In this document: in pieces, positions 46,016 through 55,342 of the stretch
Layout of the letters: each line of letters starts with the position of its first letter
How positions within the stretch are numbered: the stretch's first letter is position 1
Source: Vibrio marisflavi CECT 7928
GTDB taxonomy: Bacteria; Pseudomonadota; Gammaproteobacteria; Enterobacterales; Vibrionaceae
Direction: 5' to 3'
DNA: 63,990 nucleotides
Assembly (NCBI RefSeq): GCF_921294215.1
Contig: NZ_CAKLDM010000005.1
Coordinates: 1-63,990, forward strand
Notes under the pieces: generated by a model
Seen by the model: only the letters and a program-made list of their open reading frames with translations
What the model was told of the DNA's origin: nothing
Database searches by the model: none
Position numbers and translations under genes: made by a program

Positions 46016-47212
46016 CTAATTAATATATCCTGATGATAACACTATGCCACTAACAACTATAGCGAAGAAATTTGTGACATTAACCTTTTTATTTTTTAAC
46101 ATCACAATAGCTGGGAAAAGCATACCGATGATGATAACCGAGGGACCACTGATAGTTTTGATAAGATCCATAACATTTGGATTCACTATGCCGAACAGAG
46201 CTAGGCCGAAACAAACAACTAACATCATTTTCTTATCGGTTTTTTCGTTACTCACATAGAACTGATTGAGCCCATCCTTAACCCCTATAATAGTCCCAAT
46301 CAATGCACCAAACGAGGCAATTACAACAACTGCCAGTCCTGCGATATTGACAGCGTTACTATTTGAGAATTGTGAAACTAAAGTAATTGCATTCGTGTTT
46401 TTCGGTGTGTTGACTAGCATCGAATCAGTAAGGGACATAGATACGGAGAAGGAAAAAAACATCACCGTAATGGCGATAATGCTACAGCTAGTGAATATAG
46501 TAGCAGATGAACTTTTTTTTGCTTCTTCTCCATCATTACTACTGCTATCCAACACACTTTCAACAAACTTGGAAACACATGGTGAAAAGTTCATAGCAAA
46601 TATGATTACTGGAATATAGCTAATCATATCCTTTATTTTGATTTCGGAATGACTTGATAGAACAGATACGTCCCACTTGGGGATCAACAACAAAGAAAGT
46701 GAGAACAACACTATGGCTAGCGGCACAGATATATATTTGGTAATCAGTAAGATCCTAGCGTGCCCATGTGCCGATAGAAGATACAATAGTGCACCTAATA
46801 CCAATGAGAATACTGGCCTAGCTAACTCACTGTATTGTGGCGAAATACTCTGAGAAACGGCGGATATTAAGGCGACAAAATTTATTATGCAAATCGTAAT
46901 ACTGGAAATAAATAGTAGAAGTGAATATGCGTACGATGCTTTCTTTCCTGATATTGATTGTATTGTCTGAACTGATCCACCGCCATTCCCCCCAGAAATG
47001 ATTAGGTTTGATAACGTCTTATGGTTTAGATAGGCAAGGGGGATGCATATAATAGCTAGTGTAATAAAAGGAAAGAGACCTATAGCTTTTGGGCCGATCT
47101 CTTGAGGCACAAATAAAATGCCGATCCCCATTGCAGTTGCAAACTGAGTGGTCACCCACTTAAAGTTTACGTAGTTGTAATATCCCCATTTACTTGTAGC
47201 AGATAAACTCAT
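46016..47212 (-). CDS. HAAAP-family serine/threonine-type transporter
   Basis: 398 residues with eleven predicted membrane segments. The pattern (MGIGILFVPQEIGPKAIG near the N-terminus, FAMNFSPCVSKFVE in the middle) fits the hydroxy/aromatic amino acid permease family, which includes the serine carriers SdaC and the threonine carrier TdcC. It is first in the operon with the MBL-fold gene. Direction of transport and substrate are inferred; serine fits the neighbouring SerRS. Confidence 0.8.
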   Translation of the reverse strand: MSLSATSKWGYYNYVNFKWVTTQFATAMGIGILFVPQEIGPKAIGLFPFITLAIICIPLAYLNHKTLSNLIISGGNGGGSVQTIQSISGKKASYAYSLLLFISSITICIINFVALISAVSQSISPQYSELARPVFSLVLGALLYLLSAHGHARILLITKYISVPLAIVLFSLSLLLIPKWDVSVLSSHSEIKIKDMISYIPVIIFAMNFSPCVSKFVESVLDSSSNDGEEAKKSSSATIFTSCSIIAITVMFFSFSVSMSLTDSMLVNTPKNTNAITLVSQFSNSNAVNIAGLAVVVIASFGALIGTIIGVKDGLNQFYVSNEKTDKKMMLVVCFGLALFGIVNPNVMDLIKTISGPSVIIIGMLFPAIVMLKNKKVNVTNFFAIVVSGIVLSSGYIN

Positions 47213-47416
47213 CTAGACCTCTCTAGAATGCCAAAACATAAAAGTTGATAAATCTATAAATAGTTAATATATCAGCACTAATAACCAAAAATACACCCAG
47301 AAACTAGTTATATAAACCATCATTATTTATATATATGAAATATGTGACGCGACTACCACTTTAGTATTATATAGCTTGAGGATATGAGTTTGGGTTGGTA
47401 TAAATTATTTCATCGC
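47213..47416. other. divergent region before tRNA 2
   Basis: 204 AT-rich bases between the transporter (minus) and tRNA 2 (plus); holds both promoters, no ORF. Confidence 0.35.
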
Positions 47417-47515
47417 GGAGGGGTGCCTGAGTGGTCTAAAGGGGATACCTTCTAAGCAAGGTATTGAACACTAATATTCAGTGTTCCGTCGGTTCGAATC
47501 CTGCTCCCTCCGCCA
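47417..47515 (+). tRNA. tRNA-Ser-like gene 2, lengthened anticodon arm
   Basis: 99 bases with encoded CCA and G73. Same acceptor, D and T elements as tRNA 1. The variable arm (GAACACT with AGTGTTC) and the anticodon stem (GAUACCUU with AAGGUAUU) differ from tRNA 1 by compensating changes, which shows that both stems are real and conserved. The stem is eight pairs with a 6-base loop CUAAGC. Within it UUCUAAG contains CUA, an amber-type anticodon, but the arm is not standard. Confidence 0.7.
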
Positions 47516-47691
47516 CCTTTCTCAGTGGTTATTTCCCTATATCTTCAACATTGTTAGTTCCAACTCAGCCGAAAATTAACGCTCATATATTTTAAATATT
47601 TATTATATTTCCTCTTGCATATGACTAATCTATATGCATATGATGTATAGAGTTTTAGCCGTTTGTCCTATTTGGACAGACACTAAACGCT
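47516..47691. other. stretch between tRNA 2 and the IS element
   Basis: 176 bases, AT-rich, with no ORF. The IS3 insertion may have removed a gene that followed tRNA 2. Confidence 0.3.
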
Positions 47692-47699
47692 TGTTCTGC

Positions 47700-48590
47700 T
47701 CAAGTTAAACCGGACACTTTTCTTAAGGAATTTTCATAATTGATCGGTGACATACCATTATTTGCAGTATGAAGCCGGTCTAAGTTGTAATATCGCATAT
47801 AGGCTGCGACATCATTCTTCATATGCTCTCTTGTTGGTTGTGGTACTTTCAGCAGCCAGTCATGCTTTAAACTGCCGAAGAACCTTTCTACTACGGCATT
47901 GTCCCAACACGCTCCAACATCACCCATGCTAGCTCGGATCCCATAGTTAGCCAGTAAATTGCGATATCGCTTACTTGTATACTGTGACCCCCTGTCTGAG
48001 TGAAACACCAAACCTTTACGTGGTTGGCGTAGGTTATAGGCTTTCATCATCGCTTTGCTTACCAAATCAGTGGTCATGCGTTTATCAACGTGCCATCCCA
48101 CAATACGTCGTGAGTATAAGTCCATTACGATAGCCAGATACATCCAACCTTCACCAGTCTTTAGATACGTCACATCTCCCGCCCAGATTTGGTTGGGTCC
48201 AACAGGATTAAAGTTCTGATTAAGCAGGTTACTTGCTACTGCATCGCTGTGCTTACGTTTGGTCGTGACTTTGTAAGCGATGCGCTGAGTCACCACTAAA
48301 CCAAGCTTGGCCATCAGCTTTTGCGTGCCATAGTCGCTAATTGTAAAGCCCTCATTGCGCAGTCGTTTCTTAGCTCTCGATAACCAAGGCTGTTCCTACT
48401 TCGCTTGAATATTTCCTTTGCTCTGCGATACAACCGTAACTGCTCAGCCGTGATAATGTCAGCCGGTTTGTTAAGCCAAGCGTAATAAGCTGAACGACTG
48501 ATATTTAGACGCTTACAAAGCTGGGTAACCGGGTAAATTGAAGCGAGCTGTTTAACGGTTTCAAACGCTATTTGGTTTCCTTGAGCAGCA
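47700..48590 (-). pseudogene. IS3 transposase OrfB, frameshifted
   Basis: The DDE catalytic residues are present: WAGDVTYLKTG, FHSDRGSQYTS and ERFFGSLKHDW. The N-terminal part (from RLNISRSAYYAWLNKP) is in one frame and the rest (from RLRNEGFTISDYGTQKLMAK) in another, with the break near 48365 in an AGAAACG stretch where one A seems missing. So the transposase is broken by a single-base loss, apart from the programmed shift between orfA and orfB. Confidence 0.8.
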
Positions 48591-48861
48591 GGGCGCTGGC
48601 CTTGTTTAATATATCTTTTTCCATCCTCAGCTCTTTGTTTTCCTTACGTAGTCTAATCAGCTCTGCGCGTTCATCGGCAGATAGAGCCTCACCGGATTGC
48701 TCTGCTTCGAACTTTACTTTCCAGTTGTAAAGCAGCTTATCTGTAATACCTAGAGAAGCCGCGGCCTTAGGCACGCTATACCCTTGCTCCGTCACCAATG
48801 CTACAGCCTCGTGCTTGAATTCATTGGTATAAGTTCTGTTTTTTCTTCTTGTCATATACAC
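48568..48861 (-). CDS. IS3 OrfA
   Basis: 97 residues with the HTH of IS3 OrfA (TYTNEFKHEAVALVTEQGYS, AAASLGITDKLLYNW) and the leucine-zipper part (LIRLRKENKELRMEKDILNK). Complete. It overlaps the orfB region as usual for the programmed frameshift. Confidence 0.85.
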   Translation of the reverse strand: MYMTRRKNRTYTNEFKHEAVALVTEQGYSVPKAAASLGITDKLLYNWKVKFEAEQSGEALSADERAELIRLRKENKELRMEKDILNKASALLLKETK

Positions 48862-49056
48862 CTCGATATCAGGATTATATTCCTTTATTGAAGTGTCCGG
48901 TCAAATTAAAGCAGAACACCCCCATTTATGTGCCTTTTATCGAACATCCGTACTTGTCGACATATCCACTAAGTGGTCATTTTGGCAATCTCAAATTTAA
49001 TATCAACTCTGTGCCCCTTGCTTAGGATACAGAAAAGTTGAGTTTAAAATAATTAG

Positions 49057-49191
49057 ATGGGGTTTACCGCCAGCTTACCTTATATTGCTGCATTTACATA
49101 TGCAATCGAGAAAGGTTTAGATTTCAATGTATTTAAACTTTTCGTTATCGGTATAGTCATTATCGTAATAGCACAAAAGCTGAATCGGTAG
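49057..49191 (+). CDS. small membrane-like protein, 44 residues
   Basis: ATG 49057 to TAG 49189-49191, product with two hydrophobic parts (ASLPYIAAFTYAIEKG and FKLFVIGIVIIVIAQKL). It is 36 bases ahead of another small frame. No homologue recognised. Confidence 0.35.
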   Translation: MGFTASLPYIAAFTYAIEKGLDFNVFKLFVIGIVIIVIAQKLNR

Positions 49192-49227
49192 TAAGATTGC
49201 TAAAGAAGCAACGTAAGGAGAAATGAA

Positions 49228-49350
49228 ATGAATGCTATTTATTTAATTAGTGGAGTTGCTATTGCTGTTGGTTTGTTCACTCTGTACGCACCGAACATAG
49301 AAAAATGGTGCAACAAACAGCTTGAAAAAAGCACTAAAATAAAGCGATAA
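49228..49350 (+). CDS. small membrane protein, 40 residues
   Basis: ATG 49228 with AAGGAG eight bases upstream, stop at 49348-49350. One hydrophobic helix (AIYLISGVAIAVGLFTLY) and a basic C-terminus (QLEKSTKIKR). No homologue recognised. Confidence 0.45.
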   Translation: MNAIYLISGVAIAVGLFTLYAPNIEKWCNKQLEKSTKIKR

Positions 49351-49409
49351 AACTAACCTCTAGTTTTTAGTTCACACGCCACTAGGTTTGCGCAGATATT
49401 TCCTCTTTT

Positions 49410-49640
49410 TTGATAAAATTTGGTGATACCAATATGGCCCCATTCACCACTGCTACCGCCAGTAAGGTATTGAATGACGTTGTCTCCGTTCCTTTACACT
49501 TTCTTGCTGAACAGGTAGGAAAAGCTAGGCGAATGCTATTTATCCATTCAATGGTTAAACATACAGCTGTTCCAAAAGCGCTAAGTATTCAACACCTTCA
49601 ACTGCTAAGCGAGAAAATTAAGTGTTACCAAATTGTTTAG
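49410..49640 (+). CDS. doubtful 76-residue ORF
   Basis: Open frame with a TTG or ATG start near 49410; the ATG at 49434 is better. Product includes VPLHFLAEQVGKARRMLF. No family and no good ribosome site. Could be a remnant. Confidence 0.25.
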   Translation: MIKFGDTNMAPFTTATASKVLNDVVSVPLHFLAEQVGKARRMLFIHSMVKHTAVPKALSIQHLQLLSEKIKCYQIV

Positions 49641-49897
49641 TTATGGTGCGTGTGAACTGGTAGTAAAAAGTGATTTAGAAGATAGCAGTCTTGTTTAGGT
49701 AAACTCAACTTGATTGTCGATCATAAACGGTACAACGCGTATCTTATTTTTCGCCTGAATTGCAATGGCTATGCTATTTTTTATTTGGGCATGAGTAATA
49801 TGATTTTTGTCACGTATTATTTTTGCGTTCAGGGTATATCTATTGTCTCATCGTGAATTTGTTGAGAACCAATTAGTCATATCAGGGAGAGTAAGTG
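49641..49897. other. intergenic stretch, nothing seen
   Basis: 257 bases with no ORF and no clear hairpin; must hold the promoter of the OstA-like gene. Confidence 0.3.
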
Positions 49898-50245
49898 ATG
49901 AAAAAGCTAAATGTACTGCTATATCCAATAGTTGCCGTGTTAAGCCTTATTGCTCATGTGGCAATGGCAAAGCCTACAATGCAAATAAACTCTGACAATA
50001 TTAGTAACGACGGGGCGCAAGCTGTGTATACAGGAAATGTGAATATTGTAGTGAAAGAAGGGCCGCTTCATGTGACGGCAGATTCTATAGAGACAATTGG
50101 CGGACAGACGTTTTATAAAGGCAACGTAGTGATTGATGTTGGTGATCAGCAATACAATATGGATGAGGCTTTCATCGTAAATGATTCTAAGAGTGATAGG
50201 ACTACTGTATATGCCAACAAAGTGATTAGCACTTACAAAGGTTAA
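49898..50245 (+). CDS. periplasmic OstA/LptA-like protein
   Basis: 115 residues from ATG 49898 (a GTG at 49895 precedes it directly) with GGGAG upstream. The signal peptide ends near HVAMA. The mature part (QAVYTGNVNIVVKEGPLHVTA, GGQTFYKGNVVIDVGDQQYNM) is the repeating strand pattern of the OstA-like N domain that carries lipopolysaccharide in LptA. It is shorter than LptA (about 185), so it may bind another lipid or be an accessory copy. Confidence 0.7.
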   Translation: MKKLNVLLYPIVAVLSLIAHVAMAKPTMQINSDNISNDGAQAVYTGNVNIVVKEGPLHVTADSIETIGGQTFYKGNVVIDVGDQQYNMDEAFIVNDSKSDRTTVYANKVISTYKG

Positions 50246-50521
50246 AGTTTGTAAGAAAGAAGTGATTACCTTCGTATGAACCGATCTAAATAAGCATTTG
50301 ATTAATCGAAGATAATTAGATGATTATTAGGTATTTTATGGTAAATCTTGTTACTGTTAAATTGTAACTGCATAACGCTATAAAGTAATGTAGACACTGG
50401 AAGTATTTAACATAATTATAATAATACGTATAGGGGTTGTAACTGCAATATAGTTTTGAACTCTTGCACAATTGAGCGTAGCAATATGGAAAATGTCTGA
50501 AGAACTCGGTCATATAGACCC

Positions 50522-51544
50522 TGTGTGATTCATAGACATCCTTTCAACTATACAGGGGTGTCTATGGACAGAGAAATTCAACAGAGGCTACAGTGGGTAA
50601 AGATGTATGAAGAATCTGGTGATGCAGGCTTCGTATGTTGACGTTGTGGGATTTCGAGACCAACATTACGGAAGTGGTCAAATCGATACAAACAAGTTGG
50701 AATTTCTGGTCTGGAAAGCCAGAGCAGGTGGCCTTATTCTTCTCCTGACACCAAAGTTACGGATGAGTTGAGAGCACTAATCCTTCAAATGCGTGTGAAA
50801 CATAATTTAGGGGCGCGACGCTTGCAAACAGGACTAATTCGGCTTCACCAAATACACCTAAGCACAGCAACTATTCACAAGGTACTATCCGAAGCTTCTG
50901 CGAAACCGATAGTAACTTACCGACGCAAAAAGGACCTCCAAGGGTACGAGCGCCCGATTCCTGGCGATAGCGTTCAGGTGGATACTTGTAAAATAGCACC
51001 TGGGGCTTATCAGTACACGGCCATTGACGACTGCTCTTACTATCGCCTTTTAAGGTGCTATTCTCGGCGTACAGCGGCAAATACAGTCGAGTTTATCGAA
51101 TGTGTAGTGGATGAGATGCCATTTCTATTCAACGTATTCAAACTGACAGAGGGCGAGAGTTCTTTGCTGAAAAAGTCCAAAAGCAACTTATGATTTTTGG
51201 AATCAAGTTCCGTCCCCACAAGCCTGCATCCCCTCATTAAAATGGAAAAGTTGAACACTCCCAGAAGACAGATAAAAGTGAGTTCTACCCAACAATTGAT
51301 TTAAATATTGGCCTGAAGAGCTAGACATTCTGGTTGAATGGCAAACCTACTACAACTGGGAACGCCCTCACAGCGCTTTAAAAGGGCTTACACCAACATA
51401 AAGAGTTATAGAACTATCTGACCAAACACCTCTGTCGGAAGAAATATTACAAGACTACCAGATCTGGAAAGAGAGGTTCCAAGAGCAGAATTACAAGCTC
51501 TAACTCAAGCTAAGAGAATTGAAGCCATCTTTATGAATCACACA
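50522..51544 (+). mobile_element. IS481-family-like insertion sequence, decayed
   Basis: Ends TGTGTGATTCATA (50522-50534) and its inverted copy at 51532-51544 bound a 1023-base element carrying one broken transposase gene. Confidence 0.75.
50563..51503 (+). pseudogene. IS481-type transposase, broken
   Basis: From ATG 50563 (MDREIQQRLQWVKMYEESG) the frame soon meets a TGA at 50638-50640; the HTH (CGISRPTLRKWSNRYKQVG) follows. The integrase core runs from VQVDTCKIAPGAYQYTAIDD, but more lesions follow: a frame change near 51150 and a stop at 51238-51240 before KVEHSQKTDKSEF. The C-terminal WERPHSALKGLTPT is still readable. It cannot make a full transposase. Confidence 0.8.
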
Positions 51545-51546
51545 AA

Positions 51547-52698
51547 TTAACCGTTTGATATAACAATCTTAGCTTCGATTTTAGTCATTTTCTTCAATGA
51601 AGATGGCGAAACCCCTCGTATAATAATAGGGTTCACTCCACTCTTTGTCGCCGTTCTATAATTTTTATCGTCGCTTTCGTACTGAAAAACATAATACTCT
51701 CTACCAAAGAAGCCATTCAAACCGCTCAAAGGTAAAGTAGACTTCTTATTACCAGCAGAAACAACAAGTAAAACACTTTTATTCTTCATATAATCTAGCA
51801 ACTTTCCACTATACTGATGTTTTTTCTTTGGTGAACGATTAAGGCTTTGATTTATTGAAACTGAATAGACAACATCATATTGAATACTTAAGTCAAAGTA
51901 TTTATTTAAAACTTCTTTAACTTGATTGCCATCTAACTTCCAATTAACATAGACCGTAATATCATACGTACCATCAGTGTTTTTCGTAAACTTAGGTTTG
52001 CCAATTAGCACTTTGGCCTCATTTTGAAAATAGCCAAATAAGTTTTTATTTATATCATCCTTCGCTAAAGAGTAATCCCTATCATCTAACTGAGCCAATT
52101 GAAACAAAGTTCCTTCTTCAAATACCTGTTTTGCCGAAGAGCGATTATGGTTTAATTCTTTTAATATCGCCTCACGGTCCGCCATCAAGTCCTGCCTAGA
52201 TACACCTGTGTTAATATTTCTTGTTAACTCAATTAGTTTATTTCTAAGTCGTTTATTATCTTCTGAAAGAGACTTTACTTTCTCTTGCCTCTCTGGGTCA
52301 GATTTTAACTTTTCAATCCCATCTTTAATTGACTGTTTAGAGAGTTTTATTTTAGCTTCTGTCGTTAATTGAATACTTCCAGACTGATTAACTTCACGCT
52401 TATCAGAGCGAGTTACGACCTCCATAAACCCAGCACTAAGAACACGGACTTGTTGCTTTGTTATTTTTCCATCCAATAACTTCAATTCACTTTCAACATA
52501 TGTGCCCGCATAGTCTGAGGCCGACTTCTTGGCTTGTTCAATATTAATAGCCTTGGCATCCGTGAGTGTGTCATTATCCCCTAAAACATACACTTCAGAT
52601 ACATTGAGAATAATATCATTCTTTGTGTCTTTATCGACAGTAACACTTGCGTGTGTCGAAAATGAACAGAGAAATATAATATAGAGTATCAGTTTCAT
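51547..52698 (-). CDS. secreted FlgT-N-like protein, paralogue
   Basis: 383 residues with a signal peptide. The first 270 residues closely follow the protein at 29075-30295: AKKSASDYAGTYVESELKL, VRVLSAGFMEVVTR, the coiled coil (KSLSEDNKRLRNKLIEL) and EGTLFQLAQLDD. The C-terminal 110 residues diverge. The promoter upstream has the shared motif. Probably an envelope protein with a plasmid-specific role. Confidence 0.6.
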   Translation of the reverse strand: MKLILYIIFLCSFSTHASVTVDKDTKNDIILNVSEVYVLGDNDTLTDAKAINIEQAKKSASDYAGTYVESELKLLDGKITKQQVRVLSAGFMEVVTRSDKREVNQSGSIQLTTEAKIKLSKQSIKDGIEKLKSDPERQEKVKSLSEDNKRLRNKLIELTRNINTGVSRQDLMADREAILKELNHNRSSAKQVFEEGTLFQLAQLDDRDYSLAKDDINKNLFGYFQNEAKVLIGKPKFTKNTDGTYDITVYVNWKLDGNQVKEVLNKYFDLSIQYDVVYSVSINQSLNRSPKKKHQYSGKLLDYMKNKSVLLVVSAGNKKSTLPLSGLNGFFGREYYVFQYESDDKNYRTATKSGVNPIIIRGVSPSSLKKMTKIEAKIVISNG

Positions 52699-52732
52699 TA
52701 TTATCTTATCCTTAAGCTAGGTATTATTCACA

Positions 52733-52759
52733 ATTCTACCATGGCCACTTAATTTCCAA
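52733..52759 (-). promoter_or_regulatory. TTGGAAAT-type promoter motif
   Basis: On the minus strand TTGGAA (52759-52754) is followed 15 bases later by TAGAAT (52738-52733), the same layout as the four plus-strand copies, 35 bases before the ATG at 52698. Confidence 0.5.
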
Positions 52760-53109
52760 ATCCGACTGTACACATTGTGTGGAATAGCTCAACTACGCAT
52801 GTTCAAAGAGAACAGTAAGGATATATTTCAAAATTTGAAAAATAATTATTATGTTAAATAGAGAAACCTATCATCAAGTCTACCAAGACTGAAATTTGCC
52901 TGAGAATCTGAGGTTGCTTACATCAAATGTGAGGGTTTTGTCCCATAGTACGATAAATCATTTAAAAAATCCCTGTACAAAACATTACAATAATTCGTAC
53001 TTGAACTAGTAGTACAAATTATCATGATAATTCGTTACTACATTTGTTAAGGTATATGCTATTGAAAATAGCTACACCTTAAATCAATGTGTTTTTAGTG
53101 GTAGAAATT
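52760..53109. other. region upstream of mobI, possible oriT
   Basis: 350 AT-rich bases upstream of the MobI-like gene. In SXT-type elements oriT lies directly upstream of mobI. Visible are the 16-base palindrome AATTATCATGATAATT at 53017-53032, sharing its half-site with the parA operator-like repeat, and an imperfect repeat around GTACTTGAACTAGTAGTAC. A promoter for mobI must also be here. Confidence 0.4.
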
Positions 53110-53613
53110 ATGGATGAAATCAGAGACGAAATTTACCAAAAAATCGACCAGCTATACGGGGAAGCCGTACACATCCAAAGAGTGTGGATGAAGCAGGTAG
53201 CAGAGCGTGAAATCAACCGAACCTATAGAGAGAACAAAAAAAGCGAATCGACCAACTATGAATTTCGAATTGAGTTATCTGAGTGTTCTTTTTCTTTGCG
53301 TTGGTTTCGAGTTCAGTTTTTCAAAAGTGGTAATAAAACAAACCGAATCAGAAAAGCCATTGCCATTCCTGCTTCTGGAAAATATAAGGCCACACAGTTT
53401 CGTTATGCTGAAGATTGGGAATTACAAAGTATTCTCCAAATGGAAGATGTATTATCTAACATTCGTGTTAAAGTAAAACACTTAATGAAAATGCACCATT
53501 TGGCGATTGCAGTATCTAATGTAGATAACAATAAATTAATAACCATTCCGATTAAAGAAAGAGTAGAGTTACCCCCTTACTCAATCAAAAAATTCAAAGA
53601 ACAACTTTGTTAA
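53110..53613 (+). CDS. mobI: MobI-like conjugative mobilisation protein
   Basis: 167 residues from ATG 53110. Layout fits the MobI family of SXT/R391 elements: a helical start (EIYQKIDQLYGEAVHIQRVW), then SLRWFRVQFFKSG, KYKATQFRYAEDWELQSIL and a closing helix. MobI helps the relaxase at oriT. It is intact although traI and traD are broken, so the plasmid may still be mobilised by an SXT-type helper. Confidence 0.6.
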   Translation: MDEIRDEIYQKIDQLYGEAVHIQRVWMKQVAEREINRTYRENKKSESTNYEFRIELSECSFSLRWFRVQFFKSGNKTNRIRKAIAIPASGKYKATQFRYAEDWELQSILQMEDVLSNIRVKVKHLMKMHHLAIAVSNVDNNKLITIPIKERVELPPYSIKKFKEQLC

Positions 53614-53622
53614 GAAATAAAA

Positions 53623-55342
53623 TATGGACGTCATAGCTAGAAGTATCGGAGAACACGAACTCACTGAAGAGATGAATGATATTATCGACGCTGTTCAATC
53701 TGGACACAGTATAAAGAGGGTACGCTTATGCTGGGCCTGGGAAAAGCACATTACTGAGAGCGATTGAGAAATATCAAGAAGGTAAGCTTGGTCTCTATAT
53801 TTGTTATAACAAGTCACTGGAGCGCGAAGCCAGAAAACTTTTCATAGGTCATAGCGTTCATATTGCCACTTCCCATGCTTTTTCATTAAGCATCTTTGAT
53901 AAGGAAGTGAAATCCAATTTTCTGAAAAAAGTGAATTCAAAACACTCTGGTGATTCAGTCAATAAATACGGTCAGTTCGACTCCAACCATGCAGAGTTTA
54001 AATTACTCGACATTCCAAAAAATTGGCGTGTCATACTGTCCTCAGCCAATCAATTCATTTCTACCGCGTCCATCCAACTTACCGATATCCACCTTGTCCA
54101 TAAAGCTGAAAGGATAATTGGCCAGCTCATTAAGCATAATAAAATAAAGCCCAAGCAAAAAGAGAAGTTAATCCGCTATCTGGTTCATCACTGCCAGCTA
54201 TTTTCACAGGCTATGTTAAATGCCAATAGTCCATGCCCAAGCTCTCATGATGCGTATGTGAAATATTGGCAACTGAACAATCCCGTCATAAATTATGACT
54301 ACATCATGTTTGATGAAGCGCAAGATGCGAACCCTGTACTTTTGAATGTGATATTAAAACAGTCTTGTCAGCAAATATTCGTCGGTGATAAATACCAATC
54401 TATTTATCAATTTCGCGGTGGGCTCAACGCTATGGATATTATCCCTCACCCCGCATACCCTTTATCGCACTCCTTTCGTTTCGGCCCTAATATTGCGAGC
54501 TTAGCAACGAAAATACTTAATCACTGCGATGATAAGGTACTCATTCATGGACGCGGTTTTGATACTCAAGTAATTAAAGGCTCTGAATATAATGGCAGTG
54601 ATCCATTCTTATATTTAGCGCATACCAATATTAATTTGCTCGACGTACTTATCTCTTGCTACCAGACGAAAATCCCTGCGGTGTTTACCTCGAACAAAGC
54701 TGGCAACACGTTAAGCAAACTCAAACTCTGGGTGATTGGATAGAAAACAAAAAAGACAAAATAGCTTTATTCACCGAAGCCCTCCAATGGACACTCAATA
54801 TCATCCCAACGAAAGCCAAAGTCCACTTATCGGCAGCTCACCTTTCAAAAGGCTTGGAGTTCGACACAGTCATGCTGGCCGACGACTTCAAAACTGCCAC
54901 TTCGAGTTTTCATTACGGAAGACCCATGGATGAGACAGATTTAAACCTACTGTATGTGGCTGTCACTCGTGCGAAGAAAACGCTTATCTTACCGGATGAA
55001 TTGTTCTTGGCTTTAGAGGAAAATCTGGCGTTCACATTGAACAAGCACAAACCTGCTCCGTGTTTGTTGGACAACCTACTCCCTAAATCCATGAAATCGC
55101 CAGGGGCGAAAACAAGCTCAAAACCTCAAATCAAAAACGCACCGTCCAATTTGAACAAAGAGGTAAAATCAAGCCACCAACCAAAACCCTCTTCTTTGGC
55201 CAGCTCTGCTTTATCACCGCAAGAACAAACCCCTCAGAAATCAGCAACATCAAAAGTCAGCGCTAAACAAGAGAATCTAGGCATTCAGAAAGCACCTGAA
55301 GAGGAAAAAGCGAAAAAGGCCGAAATCCACACCTTGCCTTAA
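53623..55342 (+). pseudogene. UvrD/Rep-like superfamily 1 helicase, frameshifted
   Basis: ATG 53623 opens a frame that must shift near 53715 to reach the Walker A (YAYAGPGKSTLLRAI). The frame then holds VINYDYIMFDEAQDANPV (motif II) and GDKYQSIYQFRGG (motif III), until a second shift near 54680. The last frame carries SAAHLSKGLEFDTVMLADDF and LLYVAVTRAKKT (motifs V and VI) and a Ser/Lys/Pro-rich tail. The two shifts make it non-functional. Next to a DptH-like remnant it may come from a phosphorothioation-type defence island. Confidence 0.75.

Larger units (their letters stand above)
47692..48918 (-). mobile_element. IS3-family insertion sequence (1227 bp), inactive
   Basis: Ends TGTTCTGCT (47692-47700) and AGCAGAACA (48910-48918) are inverted, with a second matching block CCGGACACTT further in. 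It carries orfA and a frameshifted orfB on the minus strand. No clear target duplication is seen. Confidence 0.85.

Noticed and set aside
46044..46619. Plus-strand frames inside the transporter gene
   Set aside because: Hydrophobic shadows of the membrane protein on the other strand.
47692..48918. A target-site duplication of the IS3 element
   Set aside because: The three bases on either side (GCT and CCC) do not match.
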